64,000 bases of DNA from Eutreptiella sp. 'Long Island Sound 2002' (Eukaryota > Euglenozoa > Euglenophyceae > Eutreptiales > Eutreptiaceae): assembly GCA_964036045.1 (NCBI GenBank), contig OZ038380.1:8145913-8209912 (forward strand). The letters are read 5' to 3'. Positions 37,138 to 48,439 of the stretch are shown here, piece after piece. The notes under the pieces were generated by a model. It saw nothing but the letters and a program-made list of their open reading frames with translations, was not told where the DNA came from and did no database searches. Positions within the stretch are counted from its first letter, which is position 1, and each line of letters starts with the position of its first letter. Both the position numbers and the translations under genes were made by a program.

Positions 37138-40100
37138 CTATGACTTCTGCACAAAAACTGCATGGCCAAGACCGAGCCAGTTTTGGGGCATAGCGGCCAC
37201 AATGTGCGGCACAAACTGTGAGTGCAGCATTGCCGCAAAAAACATACGGTGAGGCCCGAGTTTTGTGTGTAATAATGATTTAACACAGTCCAATCATGAC
37301 TTCTGCACAAAAACTGCATTACCAAGACCGAGCCAGTTTTGGGGCATAGTGGCCACAATGTGGGGCACAAACTGTGAGTGCAGCATTGCCGCAAAAAACA
37401 TACGGTGAGGCCCCAGTTTTGTGTGTAATAATGATTTACCACAGTCCAATCATGACTTCTGCACAAAAACTGCATGGCCAAGACCGAGGCAGTTTTGGGG
37501 CATAGTGGCCACAATGTGCGGCACAAACTGTGAGTGCAGCATTGCCGCAAAAAACATACGGTGAGGCCCCAGTTTTGTGTGTAATAATGATTTACCACAG
37601 TCCAACCATGACTTCTGCACAAAAACTGCATGGCCAAGACCGAGCCAGTTTTGGGGCACAGTGTCCACAATGTGGTGCGCAAACAGTGAGTGCAGCATTG
37701 CCGCAAAAAACACATGGTTAGACCCCAGTTTTGTGTGCAATAATGATTTACCACAGTCGAACCATGACTTCTGCACAAAAACTGCATGACCAAGACCGAG
37801 CCAGTTTTGGGGCATAGTGGCCACAATGTGGGGCACAAACTGTGAGTGCAGCATTGCCGCAAAACACATACGGTGAGGCCCCAGTTTTGTGTGTAATAAT
37901 GATTTACCACAGTCCAATCATGACTTCTGCACAAAAACTGCATGGCCAAGAGCGAGCCAGTTTTGGGGCACAGTGGCCACAATGTGGGGCACAAATAGGG
38001 AGTGCAGCATTGCCGCAAAAAACATACGGTGAGACCCCAGTTTTGTGTGTAATAATGATTTACCACAGTCCAATCATGACTTCTGCACAAAAACGGCATG
38101 GCCAAGACCGAGCCAGTTTTGGAGCATAGTGGCCACAATGTGCGGCACAAACTGTGAGTGCAGCATTGCCGCAAAAAACATACGGTGAGGCCCCAGTTTT
38201 GTGTGTAATAATGATTTACCACAGTCCAACCATGACTTCTGCACAAAAACTGCATGGCCAAGACCGTGCCAGTTTTGGGGCATAGTGGCCACAATGTGCG
38301 GCACAAACTGTGAGTGCAGCATTGCCGCAAAAAACATACGGTGAGGCCCCAGTTTTGTGTGTAATAATGATTTACCACAGTCCAATCATGACTTCTGCAC
38401 AAAAACTGCATGGCCAAGACCGAGCCAGTTTTGGGGCATAGTGGCCACAATGTGGGGCACAAACTGTGAGTGCAGCATTGCCGCAAAAAACATACGGTGA
38501 GGCCCCAGTTTTGTGTGTAATAATGATTTACCAGTCCAATCATGACTTCTGCACAAAAACTGCATGGCCAAGACCGAGCCAGTTTTGGGGCATAGTGGCC
38601 ACAATGTGCGGCACAAACTGTGAGTGCAGCATTGCCGCAAAAAAAATACGGTGAGACCCCAGTTTTGTGTGTAATAATGATTTACCACAGTCCAACCATG
38701 ACTTCTGCACAAAAACTGCATGGCCAAGACCGAGCCAGTTTTGGGGCACAGTGGCCACAATGTGGTGCACAAACTGTGAATGCAGCATTGCCGCAAAATA
38801 CACATGGTTAGACCCCAGTTTTGTGTGCAATAATGATTTACCACAGTCCAACTATGACTTCTGCACAAAGGCTGCATGGCCAAGACCGAGCCAGTTTTGG
38901 GGCACAGTGGCCACAATGTGGGGCACAAACAGTGAGTGCAGCATTGCCGCAAAAAACACATGGTGAGACCCCAGTTTTGTGTGCAATAATGATTCACCAC
39001 AGTCCAATCATGACTTCTGCACAAAGGCTGCATGGCCAAGACCGAGCCAGTTTTGGGGCATAGTGGCCACAATGTGCGGCACAAACTGTGAGTGCAGCAT
39101 TGCCGCAAAAAACATACGGTGAGGCCCCAGTTTTGTGTGTAATAATGATTTACCACAGTCCAATCATGACTTCTGCACAAACACTGCATGGCCAAGACCG
39201 AGCCAGTTTTGGGGCATAGTAGCCACAATGTGGGGCACAAACTGTGAGTGCAGCATTGCCGCAAAAAACATACGGTGAGACCCCAGTTTTGTGTGTAATA
39301 ATGATTTACCACAGTCCAACCATGACTTCTGCACAAAAACTGCATGGCCCAGACCGAGCCAGTTTTGGGGCATAGTGGCCACAATGTGGGGCACAAACAG
39401 TGAGTGCAGCATTGCCGCAAAAAACACATGGTTAGACCCCAGTTTTGTGTGTAATAATGATTTACCACAGTCCAATCATGACTTCTGCACAAAAACTGCA
39501 TGGCCAAGACCGAGCCAGTTTTGGGGCATAGTGGCCACAATGTGGGGCACAAACAGTGAGTGCAGCATTGCCGCAAAAAACATTCGGTGAGACCCGAGTT
39601 TTGTGTGTAATAATGATTTACCACAGTCCAACCATGACTTCTGCACAAAAACTGCATGGCCAAGACCGAGCCAGTTTTGGGGCATAGTGGCCACAATGTG
39701 GGGCACAAACTGTGAGTGCAGCATTGCCGCAAAAAACACATGGTTAGACCCCAGTTTTGTGTGTAATAATGATTTACCACAGTCCAATCATGACTTCTGC
39801 ACAAACACTGCATGGCCAAGACCGAGCCAGTTTTGGGGCATAGTTGCCACAATGTGCGGCACAAACTGTGAGTGCAGCATTGCCGCAAAAAACATACGGT
39901 GAGGCCCCAGTTTTGTGTGTAATAATGATTTACCACAGTCCAATCATGACTTCTGCACAAAAACTGCATGGCCAAGACCGAGCCAGTTTTGGGGCATAGT
40001 AGCCACAATGTGCGGCACAAACTGTGAGTGCAGCATTGCCGCAAAAAACATACGGTGAGACCCCAGTTTTGTGTGTAATAATGATTTACCACAGTCCAAC

Positions 40101-40150
40101 CATGACTTCTGCACAAAAACTGCATGGCCCAGACCGAGCCAGTTTTGGGG

Positions 40151-40166
40151 CATAGTGGCCACAATG
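40151..40166. other. Monomer dyad, class C example (one arm mismatch)
   Basis: CATAGTGGCCACAATG: the palindromic centre GTGGCCAC is kept and the outer arms mismatch once. Typical of the diverged subfamily at 28-46 kb. Confidence 0.6.
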
Positions 40167-42119
40167 TGGGGCACAAACTGTGAGTGCAGCATTGCCGCAA
40201 AAAACACATGGTTAGACCCCAGTTTTGTGTGTAATAATGATTTACCACAGTCCAATCATGACTTCTGCACAAAAACTGCATGGCCAAGACCGAGCCAGTT
40301 TTGGGGCATAGTGGCCACAATGTGCGGCACAAACTGTGAGTGCAGCATTGCCGCAAAAAACATTCGGTGAGACCCCAGTTTTGTGTGTAATAATGATTTA
40401 CCACAGTCCAACCATGACTTCTGCACAAAAACTGCATGGCCAAGACCGAGCCAGTTTTGGGGCATAGTGGCCACAATGTGGGGCACAAACAGTGAGTGCA
40501 GCATTGCCGCAAAAAACACATGGTTAGACCCCAGTTTTGTGTGTAATAATGATTTACCACAGTCCAATCATGACTTCTGCACAAAAACTGCATGGCCAAG
40601 ACCGAGCCAGTTTTGGGGCATAGTGGCCACAATGTGCGGCACAAACTGTGAGTGCAGCATTGCCGCAAAAAGCACGTGGTGAGACCCCAGTTTTGTGTGT
40701 AATAATGATTTACCACAGTCCAATCATGACTTCTGCACAAAAACTGCATGGCCAAGACCGAGCCAGTTTTGGGGCATAGTGGCCACAATGTGGGGCACAA
40801 ACTGTGAGTGCAGCATTGCCGCAAAAAACACATGGTTAGACCCCAGTTTTGTGTGTAATAATGATTTACCACAGTCCAATCATGACTTCTGCACAAAAAC
40901 TGCATGGCCAAGACCGAGCCAGTTTTGGGGCATAGTGGCCACAATGTGCGGCACAAACTGTGAGTGCAGCATTGCCGCAAAAAGCACGTGGTGAGACCCC
41001 AGTTTTGTGTGTAATAATGATTTACCACAGTCCAATCATGACTTCTGCACAAAAACTGCATGGCCAAGACCGAGCCAGTTTTGGGGCATAGTGGCCACAA
41101 TGTGGGGCACAAACTGTGAGTGCAGCATTGCCGCAAAAAACATACGGTGAGGCCCCAGTTTTGTGTGTAATAATGATTTACCACAGTCCAATCATGACTT
41201 CTGCACAAAAACTGCATCGCCAAGACCGAGCCAGTTTTGGGGCACAGTGGCCACAATGTGCGGCACAAACTGTGAGTGCAGCATTGCCGCAAAAAGAATA
41301 CGGTGAGACCCCAGTTTTGTGTGCAATAATGATTTACCACAGTCCAACCATGACTTCTGCACAAAAACTGCATGGCCAAGACCGAGCCAGTTCTGGGGCG
41401 CAGTGCCCACAATGTGGGGCACAAACAGTGAGTGCAGCATTGCCGCAAAAAGCACGTGGTGAGACCCCAGTTTTGTGTGTAATAATGATTTACCACAGTC
41501 CAACCATGACTTCTGCACAAAAACTGCATGACCAAGACCGAGCCAGTTTTGGGGCATAGTGGCTACAATGTGGGGCACAAACTGTGATTGCAGCATTGCC
41601 GCAAAAAAGATACGGTGAGGCCCCAGTTTTGTGTGTAATAATGATTTACCACAGTCCAATCATGACTTCTGCACAAAAACTGCATGGCCAAGACCGAGCC
41701 AGTTTTGGGGCACAGTGGCCACAATGTGGGGCACAAATAGGGAGTGCAGCATTGCCGCAAAAAACACATGGTTAGACCCCAGTTTTGTGTGTAATAATGA
41801 TTTACCACAGTCCAATCATGACTTCTGCACAAAAACGGCATGGCCAAGACCGAGCCAGTTTTGGAGCATAGTGGCCACAATGTGCGGCACAAACTGTGAG
41901 TGCAGCATTGCCGCAAAAAACATACGGTGAGGCCCCAGTTTTGTGTGTATTAATGATTTACCACAGTCCAATCATGACTTCTGCACAAAAACTGCATGGC
42001 CAAGACCGAGCCAGTTTTGGGGCATAGTGGCCACAATGTGCGGCACAAACTGTGAGTGCAGCATTGCCGCAAAAAACATACGGTGAGGCCCCAGTTTTGT
42101 GTGTAATAATGATTTACCA

Positions 42120-45100
42120 CAGTCCAACCATGACTTCTGCACAAAAACTGCATGGCCAAGACCGAGCCAGTTTTGGGGCATAGTGGCCACAATGTGCGGC
42201 ACAAACTGTGAGTGCAGCATTGCCGCAAAAAACATACGGTGAGACCCCAGTTTTGTGTGTAATAATGATTTACCACAGTCCAACCATGACTTCTGCACAA
42301 AAACTGCATGGCCAAGACCGAGCCAGTTTTGGGGCATAGTGGCCACAATGTGGGGCACAAACAGTGAGTGCAGCATTGCCGCAAAAAACACATGGTTAGA
42401 CCCCAGTTTTGTGTGTAATAATGATTTACCACAGTCCAATCATGACTTCTGCACAAAAGCTGCATGGCCAAGACCGAGCCAGTTTTGGGGCATAGTGGCC
42501 ACAATGTGCGGCACAAACTGTGAGTGCAGCATTGCCGCAAAAAACATACGGTGAGGCCCCAGTTTTGTGTGTAATAATGATTTACCACAGTCCAATCATG
42601 ACTTCTGCACAAAAACTGCATGGCCAAGACCGAGCCAGTTTTGGGGCATAGTGGCCACAATGTGCGGCACAAACTGTGAGTGCAGCATTGCCGCAAAAAA
42701 AATACGGTGAGACCCCAGTTTTGTGTGCAATAATGATTTACCACAGTCCAACCATGACTTCTGCACAAAAACTGCATGGCCAAGACCGAGCCAGTTTTGG
42801 GGCACAGTGGCCACAATGTGGTGCACAAACAGTGAGTGCAGCATTGCCGCAAAATACACATGGTTAGACCCCAGTTTTGTGTGCAATAATGATTTACCAC
42901 AGTCCAACCATGACTTCTGCACAAAGGCTGCATGGCCAAGACCGAGCCAGTTTTGGGGCACAGTGGCCACAATGTGGGGCACAAACTGTGAGTGCAGCAT
43001 TGTCGCAAAAAACACATGGTGAGACCCCAGTTTTGTGTGTAATAATGATTTACCACAGTCCAACCATGACTTCTGCACAAAGGCTGCATGGCCAAGACCG
43101 AGCCAGTTTTGGAGCATTGTGACCACAATGTGGGGCACAAACAGTGAGTGCAGCATTGCCGCAAAAAACACATGGTGAGACCCCAGTTTTGTGTGCAATA
43201 ATGATTCACCACAGTCCAATCATGACTTCTGCACAAAGGCTGCATGGCCAAGACCGAGCCAGTTTTGGAGCATTGTGACCACAATGTGGGGCACAAACAG
43301 TGTGTGCAGCATTGCCGCAAAAAGCACGTGGTGAGACCCCAGTTTTGTGTGTAATAATGATTTACCACAGTCCAACCATGACTTCTGCACAAAAACTGCA
43401 TGGCCAAGACCGAGCCAGCTTTGGGGCATAGTGGCCACAATGTGGGGCACAAACTGTGAGTGCAGCATTGCCGCAAAAAACATACGGTGAGGCCCCAGAT
43501 TTGTGTGTAATAATGATTTACCACAGTCCAATCATGACTTCTGCACAAAAACTGCATGGCCAAGACCGAGCCAGTTTTGGGGCACAGTGGCCACTATGTG
43601 GGGCACAAACAGTGAGTGCAGCATTGCCGCAAAAAGCACGTGGTGAGACCCCAGTTTTGTGTGTAATAATGACTTACCACAGTCCAACCATGACTTCTGC
43701 ACGAAAACTGCATGGCCAAGACCGAGCCAGTTTTGGGGCATAGTGGCCACAATGTGGGGCACAAACTGTGAGTGCAGCAGTGCCGCAAAAAACATACGGT
43801 GAGGCCCCAGTTTTGTGTGTAATAATGATTTACCACAGTCCAATCATGACTTCTGCACAAAAACTGCATGGCCAAGACCGAGCCAGTTTTGGGGCATAGT
43901 GGCCACAATGTGCGGCACAAACTGTGAGTGCAGCATTGCCGCAAAAAACATACGGTGAGACCCCAGTTTTGTGTGTAATAATGATTTACCACAGTCCAAC
44001 CATGACTTCTGCACAAAAACTGCATGGCCAAGACCGAGCCAGTTTTGGGGCATAGTGGCCACAATGTGGGGCACAAACAGTGAGTGCAGCATTGCCGCAA
44101 AAAACACATGGTTAGACCCCAGTTTTGTGTGTAATAATGATTTACCACAGTCCAATCATGACTTCTGCACAAAAGCTGCATGGCCAAGACCGAGCCAGTT
44201 TTGGGGCATAGTGGCCACAATGTGCGGCACAAACTGTGAGTGCAGCATTGCCGCAAAAAACATACGGTGAGGCCCCAGTTTTGTGTGTAATAATGATTTA
44301 CCACAGTCCAATCATGACTTCTGCACAAAAACTGCATGGCCAAGACCGAGCCAGTTTTGGGGCATAGTGGCCACAATGTGCGGCACAAACTGTGAGTGCA
44401 GCATTGCCGCAAAAAAAATACGGTGAGACCCCAGTTTTGTGTGCAATAATGATTTACCACAGTCCAACCATGACTTCTGCACAAAAACTGCATGGCCAAG
44501 ACCGAGCCAGTTTTGGGGCACAGTGGCCACAATGTGGTGCACAAACAGTGAGTGCAGCATTGCCGCAAAATACACATGGTTAGACCCCAGTTTTGTGTGC
44601 AATAATGATTTACCACAGTCCAACCATGACTTCTGCACAAAGGCTGCATGGCCAAGACCGAGCCAGTTTTGGGGCACAGTGGCCACAATGTGGGGCACAA
44701 ACTGTGAGTGCAGCATTGTCGCAAAAAACACATGGTGAGACCCCAGTTTTGTGTGTAATAATGATTTACCACAGTCCAACCATGACTTCTGCACAAAGGC
44801 TGCATGGCCAAGACCGAGCCAGTTTTGGAGCATTGTGACCACAATGTGGGGCACAAACAGTGAGTGCAGCATTGCCGCAAAAAACACATGGTGAGACCCC
44901 AGTTTTGTGTGCAATAATGATTCACCACAGTCCAATCATGACTTCTGCACAAAGGCTGCATGGCCAAGACCGAGCCAGTTTTGGAGCATTGTGACCACAA
45001 TGTGGGGCACAAACAGTGTGTGCAGCATTGCCGCAAAAAGCACGTGGTGAGACCCCAGTTTTGTGTGTAATAATGATTTACCACAGTCCAACCATGACTT

Positions 45101-45551
45101 CTGCACAAAAACTGCATGGCCAAGACCGAGCCAGCTTTGGGGCATAGTGGCCACAATGTGGGGCACAAACTGTGAGTGCAGCATTGCCGCAAAAAACATA
45201 CGGTGAGGCCCCAGATTTGTGTGTAATAATGATTTACCACAGTCCAATCATGACTTCTGCACAAAAACTGCATGGCCAAGACCGAGCCAGTTTTGGGGCA
45301 CAGTGGCCACTATGTGGGGCACAAACAGTGAGTGCAGCATTGCCGCAAAAAGCACGTGGTGAGACCCCAGTTTTGTGTGTAATAATGACTTACCACAGTC
45401 CAACCATGACTTCTGCACGAAAACTGCATGGCCAAGACCGAGCCAGTTTTGGGGCATAGTGGCCACAATGTGGGGCACAAACTGTGAGTGCAGCAGTGCC
45501 GCAAAAAACATACGGTGAGGCCCCAGTTTTGTGTGTAATAATGATTTACCA
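42120..45551. repeat. Two tandem copies of a 1716-bp (11-monomer) unit, nearly identical
   Basis: Private variants repeat at exactly 1716 bp: GCATTGTCGC at about 42998 and 44714, CAGCAGTGCCGC at 43775 and 45491, GGCCACTATG near 43590 and 45306, and CCCAGATTTGTG near 43496 and 45212. I saw few or no differences between the copies, so this is one of the youngest duplications in the window. Each unit carries a short run of ordinary-class monomers inside the diverged subfamily. Confidence 0.92.
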
Positions 45552-48439
45552 CAGTCCAATCATGACTTCTGCACAAAAACTGCATGGCCAAGACCGAGCC
45601 AGATTTGGGGCACAGTGGCCACAATGTGGGGCACAAACTGTGAGTGCAGCATTGCCGCAAAAAACACATGGTTAGACCCCAGTTTTGTGTGTAAGAATGA
45701 TTTACCACAGTCCAATCATGACTTCTGCACAAAAACTGCATGGCCAAGACCGAGCCAGTTTTGGGGCATAGTGGCCACAATGTGGGGCACAAACTGTGAG
45801 TGCAGCATTGCCGCAAAAAACATACGGTGAGGCCCCAGTTTTGTGTGTAATAATGATTTACCACAGTCCAATCATGACTTCTGCACAAAAACTGCATGGC
45901 CAAGACCGAGCCAGTTTTGGGGCATAGTGGCCACAATGTGCGGCACAAACTGTGAGTGCAGCATTGCCGCAAAAAACATACGGTGAGGCCCCAGTTTTGT
46001 GTGTAATAATGATTTACCACAGTCCAATCATGACTTCTGCACAAAAGCTGCATGGCCAAGACCGAGCCAGTTTTGGGGCATAGTGGCCACAATGTGCGGC
46101 ACAAACTGTGAGTGCAGCATTGCCGCAAAAAACATACGGTGAGACCCCAGTTTTGTGTGTAATAATGATTTACCACAGTCCAACCATGACTTCTGCGCAG
46201 AAACGTCATGGCCAAGACCGAGCCAGTTTTGGGGCATAGTGGCCACAATGTGGGGCACAAAGAGTGAGTGCAGCATTGCCGCAAAAAACATACGGTGAGA
46301 CCCCAGTTTTGTGTGTAATAATGATTTACCACAGTCCAATCATGACTTCTGCACAAAGGCTGCATGGCCAAGACCGAGCCAGTTTTGGGGCACAGTGGCC
46401 ACAATGTGGGGCACAAACTGTGAGTGCAGCATTGCCGCAAAAAACACATGGTGAGGCCCCAGTTTTGTGTGTAATAATGATTTACCACAGTCCAACCATG
46501 ACTTCTGCACAAAGGCTGCATGGCCAAGACCGAGCCAGTTTTGGGGCATAGTGGCCACAATGTGCGGCACAAACTGTGAGTGCAGCATTGCCGCAAAAAA
46601 CATACGGTGAGACCCCAGTTTTGTGTGCAATGATCATTTACCACAGTCCAACCATGACTTCTGCACAAAGGCTGCATGGCCAAGACCGAGCCAGTTTTGG
46701 GGCACAGTGGCCACAATGTGGGGCACAAACTGTGAGTGCAGCATTGCCGCAAAAAACACATGGTGAGACCCCAGTTTTGTGTGTAATAATGATTTACCAC
46801 AGTCCAATCATGACTTCTGCACAAAGGCTGCATGGCCAAGACCGAGCCAGTTTTGGGGCACAGTGGCCACAATGTGGGGCACAAACTGTGCGTGCAGCAT
46901 TGCCGCAAAAAACACATGGTGAGACCCCAGTTTGGTGTGTAATAATGATTTACCACAGTCCAACGATGACTTCTGCACAAAGGCTGCATGGCCAAGACCG
47001 ACCCAGTTTTGGAGCATTGTGACCACAATGAGGGGCACAAACAGTGAGTGCAGCATTGCCGCAAAAAACACACGGTGAGGCCCCAGTTTTGTGTGTAATA
47101 ATGATTTACCACAGTCCAATCATGACTTCTGCACAAAGGCTGCATGGCCAAGACCGAGCCAGTTTTGGGGCACAGTGGCCACAGCGTGTGGCGCAAACAG
47201 TGAGTGCAGCATTGCCGCAAAAAACATACGGTGAGGCCCCAGTTTTGTGTGCAATAATGATTTACCACAGTCCAACCGTGACTTCTGCACAAAGGCTGCA
47301 TGGCCAAGACGGAGCCAGTTTTGGGGCACAGTGGCCACAATGTGGGGCACAAACTGTGAGTGCAGCATTGCCGCAAAAAGCACGTGCTGCGACCCCGGTT
47401 TTTGTGTGTAATAATGATTTACCACAGTCCAACCATGACTTCTGCACAAAGGCTGCATGGCCAAGACGGAGCCAGTTTTGGGGAACTGTGACCAGAATGT
47501 GGGGCACAAACTGTCAGTGCAGCATTGCCGCAAAAAACACATGGTGTGACCCCAGTTTTGTGTGCAATAATGATTTACCACAGTCCAATCATGACTTCTG
47601 CACAAAGGCTGCATGGCCAAGACCGAGCCAGTTTTGGAGCATTGTGACCACATTGTTGGGCACAAACTGTGAGTGCAGCATTGCCGCAAAAAACACATGG
47701 TGAGACCCCAGTTTTGTGTGTAATAATGATTTACCACAGTCCAACCATGACTTCTGCACAAACACTACATGGCCAAGACCGAGCCAGTTTTGGGGCACAG
47801 TGGCCACAATGTGGGGCACAAACAGTGAGTGCAGCATTGCCGCAAAAAACATACGGTGAGGCCCCAGTTTTGTGTGTAATAATGATTTACCACAGTCCAA
47901 TCATGACTGCTGCACAAAAACTGCATGGCCAAGACCGAGCCAGTTTCGGAGCATTGTGACCACAATGAGGGGCACAAACTGTGAGTGCAGTATTGCCGCA
48001 AAAAACACATGGTTAGACCCCAGTTTTGTGTGTAATAATGATTTACCACAGTCCAATCATGACTTCTGCACAAAGGCTGCATGGCCAAGACCGAGCCAGT
48101 TTTGGGGCACAGTGGCCACAATGTGGGGCACAAACTGTGCGTGCAGCATTGCCGCAAAAAACACATGGTGAGACCCCAGTTTTGTGTGTAATAATGATTT
48201 ACCACAGTCCAACCATGACTTCTGCACAAAAACTGCATGGCCAAGACCGAGCCAGTTTTGGGGCACAGTGGCCACAATGTGGGGCACAAACAGTGAGTGC
48301 AGCATTGCCGCAAAAAACATACGGTGAGACCCCAGTTTTGTGTGTAATAATGATTTACCACAGTCCAATCATGACTTCTGCACAAAAACTGCATGGCCAA
48401 GACCGAGCCAGTTTTGGGGCACAGTGGCCACAATGTGGG

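Larger units (their letters stand above)
28620..41745. repeat. Nine-fold marker monomer with CAAATAGGGAGTG
   Basis: The rare block CAAATAGGGAGTGCAG replaces CAAACTGTGAGTGCAG at 28631, 30035, 30971, 32688, 33312, 34716, 36276, 37992 and 41734. Gaps are 1404, 936, 1717, 624, 1404, 1560, 1716 and 3742 bp, that is 9, 6, 11, 4, 9, 10, 11 and 24 monomers. The two gaps off an exact multiple are explained by a +1 T at about 31255 and a 2-bp deletion at about 38532. In most cases the following monomers are copied too (TGGTTAGACC, then AAAACGGCATGG, then GGAGCATAGTGG). Confidence 0.9.
28061..46340. repeat. Diverged satellite subfamily, block 5 (about 117 monomers)
   Basis: Same 156-bp monomer but a coherent set of diagnostic states: AAAAACTGCATGG in place of AAAGGCTGCATGG, GGGGCATAGTGGCCAC in place of CACAGTGG or CATTGTGAC, TGTGCGGCAC in place of TGTGGGGCAC, and ACATACGGTGAGGCCCC in place of ACACATGGTGAGACCCC. 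The change is abrupt near 28097, and the ordinary state returns near 46350. A short run of ordinary monomers occurs at about 38860-39050 and again inside the 1716-bp units. Dimers with a 312-bp period are clear at 39.2-41.0 kb. No gene seen. Confidence 0.95.

Noticed and set aside
31209-38543. 2444-codon minus-strand reading frame of 52-residue Cys-rich repeats, and similar frames at 5194-11724, 27188-31240, 52116-57329 and 58149-63137
   Set aside because: The repeat period is a multiple of 3, so an open monomer gives an open array. At least four frames on both strands are open at once. Common variants change the amino acid in this frame (HGW/HDW, YCTQ/YYTQ, HSLC/HCLC, PTLW/RTLW, MQPL/MQFL), which is not purifying selection. 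Ends are set by indels, not by start or stop contexts.
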